This document shows, in pieces, positions 25,895 through 35,232 of a stretch of 64,000 nucleotides of DNA (its first letter is position 1; every line of letters starts with the position of its first letter). The stretch spans positions 1,054,001 through 1,118,000 of the forward strand of contig NZ_LMGI01000001.1 in NCBI RefSeq assembly GCF_001427105.1, in the 5' to 3' direction. Both the position numbers and the translations under genes were made by a program. This DNA is from Sphingopyxis sp. Root154. Its GTDB lineage: Bacteria; Pseudomonadota; Alphaproteobacteria; Sphingomonadales; Sphingomonadaceae. The notes beneath the pieces were generated by a model that was given only the letters and a program-made list of their open reading frames with translations, was not told where the DNA came from and did no database searches.

Positions 25895-26476
25895 CTAGTC
25901 GTCAGCAGCGGGCCCGGCGATCAGAAAACCCTGCTTGCACACCGGGCTGTCATCGCCCGCCAGACAGTCCGACCAGCGATACAGCTTCTCGATACGGATG
26001 GTGGGACCGTCCGACCCGCCGCCGCCCATACCGATATATTGTTTGCCCGTGACCTCACCGATGATCGTGACATTCGTGTGCGCTTCCACGAGTTCTTTGT
26101 CGTAAACGCCCGACCCGCAGGCGACGAACGTCTGATAGGTCGGTTGCGGACTCCAGCTCGGCTCTCCATAATCGCCGCTCCGCGCGAAGAGGATTGTCAG
26201 GCATGGTCCGTCGATGCCGTAGACGCCGCCGGCCCAGCGCACGCGCTTGCCGATATGTCGCTCCTCGAGCGCCGCGTCGGGCATCAGCGGGGCGACCTCC
26301 GCCGTCGTCAGAACTTCGATCTCCCGCACGAACTCGGCGCGCCCGTCGGTCGCAAATGGCTTCGCCTCCGAGGGCTGGCCCCAGGCGGCGGAGGAGCACA
26401 GCACAAGCGACGCGCCGAAAAGCGATGCCGCCCCGATGGCGCGCGAACCGATCGAATTTCCGGTCATGCCCGGCAC
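25895..26476 (-). CDS. Secreted protein resembling the Slp outer-membrane family
   Basis: A 193-residue exported protein. A hydrophobic stretch at ~14-32 ends at AWGQ, a likely signal-peptidase I site. The body contains HIGKRVRWAGGVYGI, TNVTIIGEVTGKQ and IRIEKLYRW, which parallel the GxxVRWGG, G.V.G and LYLW elements of Slp (starvation lipoprotein) proteins. True Slp proteins are lipoproteins; here LVLCSS lacks a small residue before Cys, so a lipobox is doubtful. Three later cysteines may form disulfides. It lies 13 bases downstream of the M16 peptidase gene. Confidence 0.6.
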   Translation of the reverse strand: MPGMTGNSIGSRAIGAASLFGASLVLCSSAAWGQPSEAKPFATDGRAEFVREIEVLTTAEVAPLMPDAALEERHIGKRVRWAGGVYGIDGPCLTILFARSGDYGEPSWSPQPTYQTFVACGSGVYDKELVEAHTNVTIIGEVTGKQYIGMGGGGSDGPTIRIEKLYRWSDCLAGDDSPVCKQGFLIAGPAADD

Positions 26477-26489
26477 CTCCCGCGGCCCG

Positions 26490-29384
26490 CTATTTGCCCG
26501 CCTTGTCGCTAACCGCCTTGATCACCAGTGCCTTGTCATCGACCAGATAGCGCTTCGCGAGCGCCTGCAACTCGGCCGACGTCGCGGCTTCGACCACGCC
26601 GATCCCCTTGCGGCTGCGGTCGAGGCGATCGGCGTGGCTCGTGGCTTCGGCGACATAGTTCAGCCAATAGGCGTTCTCGCGCCGCGACTTCACCATCGCT
26701 TCGAGCAGCGGCTTGCGCGCGCGGTCGAGCAGGTCGGGATCGACGGGCTTGTCGCGCAGTTCCTTCGCGATCGCGAAGATCGCGGCGCGCGTCGTCGCGA
26801 GATCCTTATAGTCGACATTGCTGGCGGCGAAGAGATGGCCGTAGCCGGGGAATTCGTCGGACAGGCTTGCGGCGGCGCCCGGGCTGTAGCTTTCGCCCAG
26901 CTTTTCGCGCAGCTCCTCGGTCAGCATCAGCTGCATGGCGCGCGACAGAAGGGTGAGCTGCATCGCCTCGGCGAGATCGCTGTCGTCGCGCGCCGGCCAA
27001 TAGACGCGCAGCTCGGCCTGTTCGGCGGGTCCCTTGTGGATCAGCGTACGCTCGCTGCGGTCGGTCGCGAACTGGCGGATGCGCGCATCGGTGCGTGGAT
27101 CGAATGCCGCCCGCCGCTCGGGCAATGCCCCGAACGTGGCCGCAATCGCATCGATCGCCGCCTGCTCGTTGATGTCGCCGACGACGCCAACCTCGATCGC
27201 GCCATGCGCAAAGCTGTCGGCGACGACGGGCTTCAGCTGCGCCCAATCGAGTGCCATCAGCTTCTCGAGTGGCGGCGTTTGCGAGCGCGGATCATCGTTG
27301 GCGAGGATGCCGCCGACGTCGCGGCCGAGCACCGCCGCCGGGGTCGCGTCGTTCGCGGCATATTGTTGCGGCAGCACGCGGCGGATCAGCGCGAGGCCGT
27401 CGGGGCGGTAGCCGGGATGCGTCAGGAACGCCGCGAGCAGCTTCGCCTGCAACGCAAAATCCTCGGGCGAGGTCAGCGCGCTGCCGCCAAAGGCATCGGT
27501 GCCCGCCCCGAAGCTCGGGCTCACCGTCTTGCCCGCGAGCACCGAGCGCAGTTCGTCGACGCTGTGCGCCTCGAGCCCGCCGAGAACCATCGACCCCGCG
27601 AGCGAGACCTTGGTCGGATCGTCGCGCGTCGCGAGCAAATTGCCGCCATCGACGCGGAGCGACAGCATGACCTTGTCCTTCTGGAAATCGGTCGTCTTGA
27701 TGTTGAGCATGACATTATTCGCGAAGCGGATGCGGCGGATGCCGAGATCGTCGACACGCTCGTCGCCGACGATTTTTCCGGGGGTGCCGAAACTGTCGTA
27801 TGCGAAGGCGGCGTTCGCAGCCTCGGCCGGCGCCGCGACGGCAACCTGCGTCGACGCGCGCAGGCTGGCGAGGATCGCTTCCGTGCCGCCCTCGAGCGGT
27901 TTCTTCGCCGTTACGCGCGCGAGTGGTGCGCTGAGGCCATCCATGCGCTTCTGGAACGCCGCGGTGACCGCGACGGCGGTCAGCGACGATGCCGCAGCCT
28001 CGAACAGCGTCTGCGAGGTTTCGGGCCGGACGAGGACGAAGTCGCCCTCGGCCGCCGAGATCAGCGCGTCGGCGAGACCGTCGCTGCGCCGCGTTGTCAC
28101 ACCGGCAACGGCATTTTTGAGCGCGGTGCGGCGGTTCGCGAGCTGTTCGTCGACTTCGGCCTGGGTAAAGCCATGTTCAACGGCGCGGCGCTGCTCCTGT
28201 TCGGCGAGCGCGAGCGCTTCCTTCCACGCGCCTTCCTTGGCGACCGCGCCGACGGTGATCTGGTCGAATGTCTTCCAGCCCTCGGCGTCGCTGAAATAGC
28301 CCGTCAGGATCGGCGAATCCTCGTTCAGTGCGATCTTGGCGAGCCGGCGGCTGACGATCGCCTCGCCGACATCCTCGGCGAGCTTGCGCGCGCGTTTCGC
28401 CTTGGTATCGGGCTCGTCGACCCACGGTTTGAAGCTCGCGATCGTCACCGAATCCTGGATCGCCGGATCGACGAAGTCGTCGGCCGCCGCGGCGCGCTGG
28501 TAATCGACATTGCCGATTTCGGGGTCGGCGCCCGCGGGACCGATGCCCTTCCAGTCGGCAAAGCGCGCCTTGATCTTCGCCTCGACCGCCGCGGGGTCGA
28601 AATCGCCGACCATCACCAGCGTTGCGCGTTCGGGACGGTAGTAGCGGTCGTAGAGATCGCGGAGCCGCGAAGCGGGTGCGGTCCTGATCACCTCCTCGGT
28701 GCCGACCGGGATGCGGTTCGCGACATTCATCCCCTTCATCTGGAAATCGAGCTGGTCGATCAGACTGCGCAGCTGATAGGTGTCGCGCGCGCGCCGTTCG
28801 GACAGGATGATGCCGCGCTCGCGGTCGACCGCGGCGGGATCGATGGTCAGATTGCCGCCCGTCTCGCGCATCAGCATCAGCCCGGTGTCGATCAGATCGT
28901 CCGACGCGTTCGGCAGGTCGAGCTTGTAGATCGTCTCGTCGAAGCCGGTCGAAGCGTTGGTATCGGCGCCGAATGCCAGCCCCTTGCGCTCGAGCAGCTT
29001 GATCATCTCGCCCTCGGGCACATTGGTCGATCCGTTGAATGCCATATGTTCGAGGAAGTGCGCGAGGCCGCGCTGATCGTCGGCCTCGGCAAAGCTGCCG
29101 ACGGCGAAGCGCATGCGCAGGACGACGCTGTCCTTGGGCGTGCTGTTTTTGAGCAGCGCATATTTCATCCCGCTGGGCAGCACGCCGAAGATGATGTTCG
29201 GATCGACCGGCACGTCGCTCGCCGCGAAGTTCCACGCCTTGGCGGCGTCGCTCTGCGGATTGACCGCCACGGGCGCCGCAACCTTTGCGGGTGCTTCCCT
29301 GGCCCAGGCCGGGGCAGTGCTGGCGATAAGGAAGACGAGGGGTGACAGCGCGGTCGAAGCACGCCAGACAAAGGATTTGGTCAT
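26490..29384 (-). CDS. M16 (pitrilysin-like) zinc metallopeptidase
   Basis: A 964-residue periplasmic or outer-membrane-facing peptidase with an N-terminal signal peptide ending near AWA (26-28). The first M16 domain has the inverted zinc motif HFLEH (H109, E112, H113) and the downstream acidic block ERGIILSE. The second, non-catalytic half begins around residue 560 and closes the crypt as usual for two-domain M16 enzymes. The substrate is unknown. Same strand as the Slp-like gene, so probably one transcript. Confidence 0.93.
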   Translation of the reverse strand: MTKSFVWRASTALSPLVFLIASTAPAWAREAPAKVAAPVAVNPQSDAAKAWNFAASDVPVDPNIIFGVLPSGMKYALLKNSTPKDSVVLRMRFAVGSFAEADDQRGLAHFLEHMAFNGSTNVPEGEMIKLLERKGLAFGADTNASTGFDETIYKLDLPNASDDLIDTGLMLMRETGGNLTIDPAAVDRERGIILSERRARDTYQLRSLIDQLDFQMKGMNVANRIPVGTEEVIRTAPASRLRDLYDRYYRPERATLVMVGDFDPAAVEAKIKARFADWKGIGPAGADPEIGNVDYQRAAAADDFVDPAIQDSVTIASFKPWVDEPDTKAKRARKLAEDVGEAIVSRRLAKIALNEDSPILTGYFSDAEGWKTFDQITVGAVAKEGAWKEALALAEQEQRRAVEHGFTQAEVDEQLANRRTALKNAVAGVTTRRSDGLADALISAAEGDFVLVRPETSQTLFEAAASSLTAVAVTAAFQKRMDGLSAPLARVTAKKPLEGGTEAILASLRASTQVAVAAPAEAANAAFAYDSFGTPGKIVGDERVDDLGIRRIRFANNVMLNIKTTDFQKDKVMLSLRVDGGNLLATRDDPTKVSLAGSMVLGGLEAHSVDELRSVLAGKTVSPSFGAGTDAFGGSALTSPEDFALQAKLLAAFLTHPGYRPDGLALIRRVLPQQYAANDATPAAVLGRDVGGILANDDPRSQTPPLEKLMALDWAQLKPVVADSFAHGAIEVGVVGDINEQAAIDAIAATFGALPERRAAFDPRTDARIRQFATDRSERTLIHKGPAEQAELRVYWPARDDSDLAEAMQLTLLSRAMQLMLTEELREKLGESYSPGAAASLSDEFPGYGHLFAASNVDYKDLATTRAAIFAIAKELRDKPVDPDLLDRARKPLLEAMVKSRRENAYWLNYVAEATSHADRLDRSRKGIGVVEAATSAELQALAKRYLVDDKALVIKAVSDKAGK

Positions 29385-29426
29385 ATGTACGATGTGGCCA
29401 CCGCCCTTCGGGCGGTCAAGCCAGTG

Positions 29427-30572
29427 TTACGCGACCCGGCCGATGCTTTCGACAGACGACGTCTTCTCGCGGTCGGCGGCTTTTGCGGCATAGAGCGCGC
29501 GGTCGGCGACCTCGAGCAATTTGCGCGCGCTGTCGCCATGCTCGGGCCAGCTGGCGGTGCCGATGCCCGCACCGACGCCGATCGAACGGCCGCCGATGCG
29601 GTAGGGCGCGGCGAGCGCGGCGAGAACATGGTCGGCGAGCGAGGTTTTGAGCAATATCGACCCGGCGGGCACGAGGATCGCGAACTCGTCGCCGCCCTGC
29701 CGCGCGACTACCGCGTGATCGCCGCACGCGCGGCGCAGGCGCTCGGCGAGTTCGCACAAGACGCCGTCGCCGATCGCATGGCCGTGCTGATCGTTGATCG
29801 GTTTGAAGCCGTTGAGGTCGAGCAGCGCGATCGCGAACGGGTTGGCGGCGTCGCCCTTCGCAATCTCTTCGTCGAGCCGCATGTCGAACTCGCGGCGATT
29901 GGCGAGGCCCGTCAGCGGATCGGTGTGCGCAAGGTCGCGCATCTGATGCTGAAGCTGGAGCAGGTCGATCAACTGGTCGTGCTGCTGAAGGATCATACGC
30001 AGGAGGAAGATCGTCGCGACGACAAGGCTGGTGCCCGCGGCGATTTCGGGCGGATTGCCCGAGGTCAGCATCAGGAACGAGATCGGTACCAGCCCGATGA
30101 GCAGGTTGATGAAGGTCGCAAGGCGGATCGACGACAGGCAATAGGCGGTCGCGAGCGAGCCCATCGCCATAATCATCGCATAATAGCTATGTGTCGCGGG
30201 CGACGCGGCGAGCCAGTTGATCACCGTCCAGGCGCTGCACATCGCGCCCGTCGTCCCCGACAGCCACATCGATTCTTTGATCATCCGCCGTGCGCGGCGC
30301 AGGCTCATCCGCCGGCCGCGATTGTGCATCAGGAAGACGAAGCCGAGCAGGCCGATGATCGCGAGTGTGACCGGGAAACCGATACGAACGATCGGGTGAA
30401 CCGTATCGACGCCAGCATAGATAGCGGTCGGGGTTGTCGCCGCCAGCATCAGGAACAGCATCGGGGTCAGCGTTTCGACGCGATTGGCGCGCAGCAAGGC
30501 GACATCGTCCCGAATCGCGTCCGGAATCGGCGGAAAAAAGCGCATGCGCAGCCAGTGATAGACCCCCGTCAT
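29427..30572 (-). CDS. Membrane-bound GGDEF diguanylate cyclase
   Basis: Makes cyclic di-GMP. Residues ~35-195 contain five or six hydrophobic segments (an MHYT/7TM-like sensor of unknown type), followed by the GGDEF domain: DPLTGLANRREFD (218-230), LDLNGFKPINDQHGH (251-264) and the active-site GGDEF at 293-297. The residues before it (ACGDHAVVARQ) do not show a clear RxxD inhibitory site at the usual position, so product inhibition may be absent. It diverges from the lipoxygenase gene across 159 bases. Confidence 0.92.
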   Translation of the reverse strand: MTGVYHWLRMRFFPPIPDAIRDDVALLRANRVETLTPMLFLMLAATTPTAIYAGVDTVHPIVRIGFPVTLAIIGLLGFVFLMHNRGRRMSLRRARRMIKESMWLSGTTGAMCSAWTVINWLAASPATHSYYAMIMAMGSLATAYCLSSIRLATFINLLIGLVPISFLMLTSGNPPEIAAGTSLVVATIFLLRMILQQHDQLIDLLQLQHQMRDLAHTDPLTGLANRREFDMRLDEEIAKGDAANPFAIALLDLNGFKPINDQHGHAIGDGVLCELAERLRRACGDHAVVARQGGDEFAILVPAGSILLKTSLADHVLAALAAPYRIGGRSIGVGAGIGTASWPEHGDSARKLLEVADRALYAAKAADREKTSSVESIGRVA

Positions 30573-30731
30573 AGGGCGGGGATAGCAAGGCCGAGTAAAG
30601 CAGGGGTTAAGGAATGAAAGCTTGTCTTATCACTTACCTAACGGCCTCGTACGGGCGCATGGCTTGCGAAATATTAACCATGTTTGGCGATAGCGACCGG
30701 CGAATTTGTCGCGCCCGACAGGAGCCACGCC

Positions 30732-32720
30732 ATGTCTTATCCGATGCCGCCGTTAACTTCGCCTACCGCTGCGCCGACCGTGCCGATGCCGGCAAGCGAC
30801 CCGACGCTGCCACAGAAAGACGCGCCCGCCCAGCAGGCGGCCCGCGCCGCGCAGCTGACCGCGACGCAGGCCGTTTATACTTGGACGACCGACGTCCCGA
30901 CCTTGCCCGGCGTGCCGCTCGCGACCAGCGTGCCGAAAAATGACGAGCCGACGATCGCCTGGTTCGTGATCCTGATCGGCGTCGGGCTGGGCATCGTGCG
31001 CAACGCACTGACGGTGAAGCTCGGCGGCGTCGACAAGGGTGAGCTCGACAGCCCGCGCGCCGAATATGAAGCCGCTCTCGCCGAATGCGACGCGATCGAA
31101 GCGTCCGCGGCGAAGATTGCGGTCGACCATGGCGTGCATACCGGCGGCAATATTTTCGAGCGCATCGTGGGCGACGTCGAAAACGCCGTCGCCGCCGCCG
31201 AGCGCGATGCGCATGTCGCGCTGCTTCAGGGTTACAAGGACCGGCTCGAAGAGCTGATGAAGGTCGAGGACGCCGACGGGCTCGGCAGCAAGACGGTGCG
31301 CAGCATCGAGGCGTATCGCGCGCTGTTCGCGACGATGCCCGTGCCGGGCGTCAGCTATATGTTCCAGGACGACAGCACCTTCGCGCGGCTGCGCGTCCAG
31401 GGTCCGAACTGCATGCTGATCACCGCAGTCGGCGATGCCCTGCCCGCCAATTTCCCGCTGAGCGCCGCCAAATATAGCGCGGTGGTGAATGGCGACACGC
31501 TGGGCGCCGCGCTTGCCGACGGGCGCCTCTTCCTGCTCGACTACCAACCGCTCGAAGTGCTCGAACCCGGCACCTATGGCTCTCTGGCCAAATATGCATG
31601 GCAGCCGATAGCGCTCTTCGCGGTGCCGCCGGGCGGGTCGTCGCTAATTCCAGTCGCTATCCAATGCGGGCAGAACCCGATCGACCATGCGATCTTCACC
31701 CCCTCGCTCGTCGCCGACAAGCTATGGGGATGGGAAATGGCGAAGTTCGTCGTGCAGGTCGCCGACGGCAATTATCACGAGCTGTTCGCGCACCTCGCGC
31801 GCACGCATCTGGTAATCGAGGCTTTTGCCGTCGCAACGCACCGCCACCTCGCCGAAGTCCACCCGATCTGGGCGCTGCTCGTCCCGCATTTCGAGGGGAC
31901 GCTGTTCATCAACGAACAGGCGGCGACCTCGCTGATCGCGGCAAACGGCCCGATCGACCATATTTTCGCGGGCACGATCACGTCGAGCCAGCTCGCCGCG
32001 GTCGACGCGCGGCTGGCCTTCGACTTCTATGGCAAGATGCCGCACGCCGACTTTTCCGCGCGTGGGGTGGGCGTGGACTCGGCGCTCGCCGATTATCCAT
32101 ACCGCGACGATGCGCTGCTCGTGTGGGACGCGATCCACGAATGGGCGCGGCAATATGTCGACCTTTATTATGCGCATGACGCCGATGTCGTCGCCGACAC
32201 CGAGCTCACGGCCTGGGCGGCGTGCCTTGCGGGCGAAGCAAAGATCAAGGGCTTCGGGCCGGTCACGACGCGCGCGCAGCTTGCCGAAATCTGCACAATG
32301 GTGATGTTCACCGCGAGCGCGCAGCATGCCGCGGTCAACTTCCCGCAAAAGGACATCATGGCGTTCGCCCCCGCGGTCACCGGCGCGGGCTGGCAGGCGG
32401 CGCCCAACGGACAGCGCGGTCACGACAAAGCGGGCTGGCTCGCGATGATGCCGCCGATGGCGCTTGCGCTCGAGCAACTCAACGTGCTCGAACTGCTGGG
32501 GTCGGTGCATTACCGGCCGCTCGGCGATTACCGCAGCAACGCCTTTCCCTATCCTTTGTGGTTCCAGGATCCGCGCGTGACGGGGACCGAAGGGCCGCTC
32601 GCCTGGTTCCAGGCGGCATTGCAGGGCGTCGAGGAGGAGATCGCGACGCGCAATGCGGAGCGGATGCAGCCCTACCCCTATTTGCAGCCGAGCCTGATCC
32701 CGACGAGTATCAACATCTGA
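30732..32720 (+). CDS. Iron lipoxygenase
   Basis: Dioxygenase inserting O2 into polyunsaturated fatty acids to give hydroperoxides; rare in bacteria. With ATG 30732 (GACAGGAG 7 bases upstream) the protein has 662 residues. All five iron ligands of the family are present: H354 and H359 (HLARTH), H532 and N536 (QHAAVNF), and the C-terminal Ile662 (TSINI). The plant/animal blocks AFAVATHRHLAEVHPI and LLVPHFEGT follow the first ligands. By position, A404 (SLIAANG) matches the Coffa-site alanine that favours S products, which is inference. There is no classical signal peptide; the first 70 residues are Pro/Ala-rich and residues 75-92 are hydrophobic, so membrane association is possible. No PLAT domain is seen. 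Confidence 0.93.
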   Translation: MSYPMPPLTSPTAAPTVPMPASDPTLPQKDAPAQQAARAAQLTATQAVYTWTTDVPTLPGVPLATSVPKNDEPTIAWFVILIGVGLGIVRNALTVKLGGVDKGELDSPRAEYEAALAECDAIEASAAKIAVDHGVHTGGNIFERIVGDVENAVAAAERDAHVALLQGYKDRLEELMKVEDADGLGSKTVRSIEAYRALFATMPVPGVSYMFQDDSTFARLRVQGPNCMLITAVGDALPANFPLSAAKYSAVVNGDTLGAALADGRLFLLDYQPLEVLEPGTYGSLAKYAWQPIALFAVPPGGSSLIPVAIQCGQNPIDHAIFTPSLVADKLWGWEMAKFVVQVADGNYHELFAHLARTHLVIEAFAVATHRHLAEVHPIWALLVPHFEGTLFINEQAATSLIAANGPIDHIFAGTITSSQLAAVDARLAFDFYGKMPHADFSARGVGVDSALADYPYRDDALLVWDAIHEWARQYVDLYYAHDADVVADTELTAWAACLAGEAKIKGFGPVTTRAQLAEICTMVMFTASAQHAAVNFPQKDIMAFAPAVTGAGWQAAPNGQRGHDKAGWLAMMPPMALALEQLNVLELLGSVHYRPLGDYRSNAFPYPLWFQDPRVTGTEGPLAWFQAALQGVEEEIATRNAERMQPYPYLQPSLIPTSINI

Positions 32721-32733
32721 CGATCAAGAGCAA

Positions 32734-32780
32734 GGGCGGCGGGCCATTCCGCAATTGGATGGCCCGCCGCCCATTTTCTG
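32734..32780. terminator. Terminator between the lipoxygenase and sterol-desaturase genes
   Basis: Perfect 14-bp stem GGGCGGCGGGCCAT (32734-32747) with ATGGCCCGCCGCCC (32759-32772), an 11-base loop, then ATTTTCTG. It separates two convergent genes and probably serves the lipoxygenase. Confidence 0.8.
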
Positions 32781-32783
32781 TCC

Positions 32784-33572
32784 TCAGGCTGCCTTTTCGG
32801 CCTTGCGCCGGAACGGATGAAGCAGTTGCGACGGGTAGGATGACGGCATTTTTTCGTCGATGCCATAACGCGCCGGGAGTGTCCCGTGCGTCATATTCGC
32901 AGTGCCGAACAGCAGGTCCCAGAAGGACAGTTGGGCGCCGAAATTCCGGTTCCAGGCTTCGGGATGGTCGGCATGGTGCCAATGGTGGAATTCGGGCGAC
33001 GCGATCAGCCAGCGTAGCGGCCCGATGTTGACGCGGACATTGGCGTGCAAAAGCAGTGTATGCCACTGGTAGATAAGCGAGAAGATGAGGATCGATTCCG
33101 CCGTGAAACCGAGTGCGAAACAGGGAATGAGCGACGCGCCCTTGGTCAATATCTGATCGACCGGATGGATGCGATGCGCCGCCAGCCAGTCAAGATCTTC
33201 GATGCTGTGGTGCACCGCATGAAAACGCCAGAGCAGCGGCACGCTGTGAAAGAGACGGTGAAAAGTATAAAAGAGCAGATCGGCGACGACGATCAGTTCG
33301 ATCACCTGCAACCATAAAGGTTGGTCCGCGACCATTGCCCGGAAAACGCCCGGCACGAAGCGTTCGCCGAGCACCATCGCCAGCACGATGATCGCAACCA
33401 GGCCAATGCCGATCGGAACGCGGTTGACGATGAAATAGATGGTATCGGTGACCCACGCCGGGCGGAACATGCGCTGTTCCCTGCGTCGCGGCAGTAGCCG
33501 CTCGAGCGGCAGGAACAACAGCGCGACGAGAAGCAGATTCTGGACGTCGATAAAGCCGAAGAGGAAATCCAT
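32784..33572 (-). CDS. Sterol desaturase/fatty acid hydroxylase family protein
   Basis: Di-iron integral-membrane oxygenase of 262 residues. The His boxes are visible in order: HRLFH, HAVHH and, near the C-terminus, HHWHH, with four hydrophobic segments around them. This family hydroxylates or desaturates lipids such as sterols, carotenoids and sphingoid bases; the substrate here is not predictable. It shares a transcript with the methyltransferase-like gene upstream (14-base gap) and is convergent with the lipoxygenase. Confidence 0.9.
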   Translation of the reverse strand: MDFLFGFIDVQNLLLVALLFLPLERLLPRRREQRMFRPAWVTDTIYFIVNRVPIGIGLVAIIVLAMVLGERFVPGVFRAMVADQPLWLQVIELIVVADLLFYTFHRLFHSVPLLWRFHAVHHSIEDLDWLAAHRIHPVDQILTKGASLIPCFALGFTAESILIFSLIYQWHTLLLHANVRVNIGPLRWLIASPEFHHWHHADHPEAWNRNFGAQLSFWDLLFGTANMTHGTLPARYGIDEKMPSSYPSQLLHPFRRKAEKAA

Positions 33573-33586
33573 CCGCGTGGTCCCGA

Positions 33587-34225
33587 TCAGAAGACGAAGG
33601 GGATCAGCCGGTAACGCACCTTCCGGCTCATGTCCTGATAGGCGGGATCGGCCATCAGCACGCGTTCCTCGGCCATGATCCGCGCGATATTGAGCCCGAG
33701 TGCAAGGCTATAGACCGCGAGGTTCCACCAATTCGGGCCGCTAAGCAGAAAACCGATGTGGGTGAGCGTGTAGCCCGCGTACATGGGGTGACGTACGACG
33801 CGATACGGGCCGCTGACCTTCACCCCGCGGTTCGCGGCGATGACGCCGAAGCTGCGCCGCAGCGTGAATTTGGCGTAAAGCTGGAACATTATGCCCGCGA
33901 TGATCAGGAAACCGCAAAAGGCGAGCGGCGCCAGCGGGTTGTCGCTCGGCGCGATGACGAGCATCGCGGCGAGCGTGCCGCCGAACCCCAGCGCCCAGTC
34001 GAGCGGGCGGAGCGAGATGTCGTTGGTCGACCGGCGGAACAGGACGAAGAAGACCACGCAGCCCTCAGCGAGCAGCAGCAGCCAGTTCTGGTAATGCCCG
34101 TCAATCGCCGACGGGACGAGCCGCGCCGCCAGCGTCGCCAGCAGAAGGACGACGACGACTTTTTCCAAAAGGTCCCAATGGACGACGCTTGTCGCCGGTT
34201 GCGTCTTGCCGTCCGAAACGCTCAT
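33587..34225 (-). CDS. Isoprenylcysteine carboxyl methyltransferase-family membrane protein
   Basis: A 212-residue membrane protein with five hydrophobic segments and the ICMT/PEMT signature GPYRVVRHPMYAGY followed by the C-terminal EERVLMADPAYQDM. Members methylate lipids or prenylated compounds with S-adenosylmethionine. Substrates of bacterial members are mostly unknown. The gene order (this gene, then the desaturase-family gene) suggests both act on one lipid, which is inference. Confidence 0.85.
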   Translation of the reverse strand: MSVSDGKTQPATSVVHWDLLEKVVVVLLLATLAARLVPSAIDGHYQNWLLLLAEGCVVFFVLFRRSTNDISLRPLDWALGFGGTLAAMLVIAPSDNPLAPLAFCGFLIIAGIMFQLYAKFTLRRSFGVIAANRGVKVSGPYRVVRHPMYAGYTLTHIGFLLSGPNWWNLAVYSLALGLNIARIMAEERVLMADPAYQDMSRKVRYRLIPFVF

Positions 34226-34317
34226 GATGTCCTATCCCCACTAGATCAGGAGGATCGGATAGCGCCCGGATGGTTACCAACCGGATAATTTCGGGGATCT
34301 ATCGCCCCGGCGCGGGC

Positions 34318-35097
34318 TTATTTGTCGCGTTTTTTCCGATGGCTCTCAAGGTCGAGCACGGCATTCTCGCCGCCCTCGGGCAGCAGGCCCAGCCGGCGCG
34401 CGACTTCCTGATAGGCCTCGACCTCGCCGCCGAGGTCGCGGCGGAAGCGGTCCTTGTCGAGCTTTTCGTTCGTCGTCATGTCCCACAGGCGGCAGCCGTC
34501 GGGGCTGATCTCGTCGGCGAGGATGATGCGGCTGAAGTCGCCTTCGTAAAGGCGGCCGAACTCGAGCTTGAAGTCGACGAGGCGGATGCCGACCGCGGCG
34601 AACATGCCGCTCATGAAGTCGTTGATGCGGATCGCCATGTCCTGAATGTCGTGAAGCTCGTCCTGGCTGCACCAGTTGAAGCAGGCGATATGCTCCTCGG
34701 CGACGAGTGGGTCGCCGAGCGCGTCGTCCTTGTAGCAATATTCGATCAGCGTGCGGGGAAGCTGCGTCCCTTCCTCGATGCCGAGGCGCTTCGACAGCGT
34801 GCCCGCGGCGACGTTGCGCACGATCACTTCGATCGGCACGATCTCGACCTGGCGGATCAGCTGCTCGCGCATGTTGAGGCGGCGGATGAAATGGTGCGGC
34901 ACGCCGATATTGCCGAGCAGCGTGAAGACATGCTCCGAAATCCGGTTATTGAGCACGCCCTTGCCGCTGATCGTGCCCTTTTTCTGGGCGTTGAACGCGG
35001 TCGCGTCGTCCTTGAAATACTGGATCAGCGTGCCCGGTTCGGGCCCCTCGTACAGGATCTTCGCTTTGCCTTCGTAAATCTGGCGGCGACGGGACAT
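34318..35097 (-). CDS. purC: SAICAR synthetase
   Basis: Phosphoribosylaminoimidazole-succinocarboxamide synthase of purine biosynthesis. The 259 residues begin [16 protein letters not shown], with the ATP loop [16 protein letters not shown] and [10 protein letters not shown] in the middle. Start ATG 35097 is chosen because the in-frame extension to 35220 lacks similarity to PurC. purS and purQ lie about 10 kb away in the same orientation. Confidence 0.97.
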   Translation of the reverse strand: MSRRRQIYEGKAKILYEGPEPGTLIQYFKDDATAFNAQKKGTISGKGVLNNRISEHVFTLLGNIGVPHHFIRRLNMREQLIRQVEIVPIEVIVRNVAAGTLSKRLGIEEGTQLPRTLIEYCYKDDALGDPLVAEEHIACFNWCSQDELHDIQDMAIRINDFMSGMFAAVGIRLVDFKLEFGRLYEGDFSRIILADEISPDGCRLWDMTTNEKLDKDRFRRDLGGEVEAYQEVARRLGLLPEGGENAVLDLESHRKKRDK

Positions 35098-35232
35098 GGC
35101 GTGCAAACTTTCTGTCGGAACCAAATGAATGACCCCGGCAAAGCGACTCAGACGGAGGCGCGGCGCCGGGGCGGTTGGGCGCCCTATAGCGGCAAAGGTC
35201 GGGCGCGTCATCCCCGGCATCGCACCCGATGA

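Noticed and set aside
26247-29345. Open frame of 1032 codons on the plus strand
   Set aside because: Antisense shadow of the M16 peptidase, whose zinc motif and signal peptide are clear on the minus strand.
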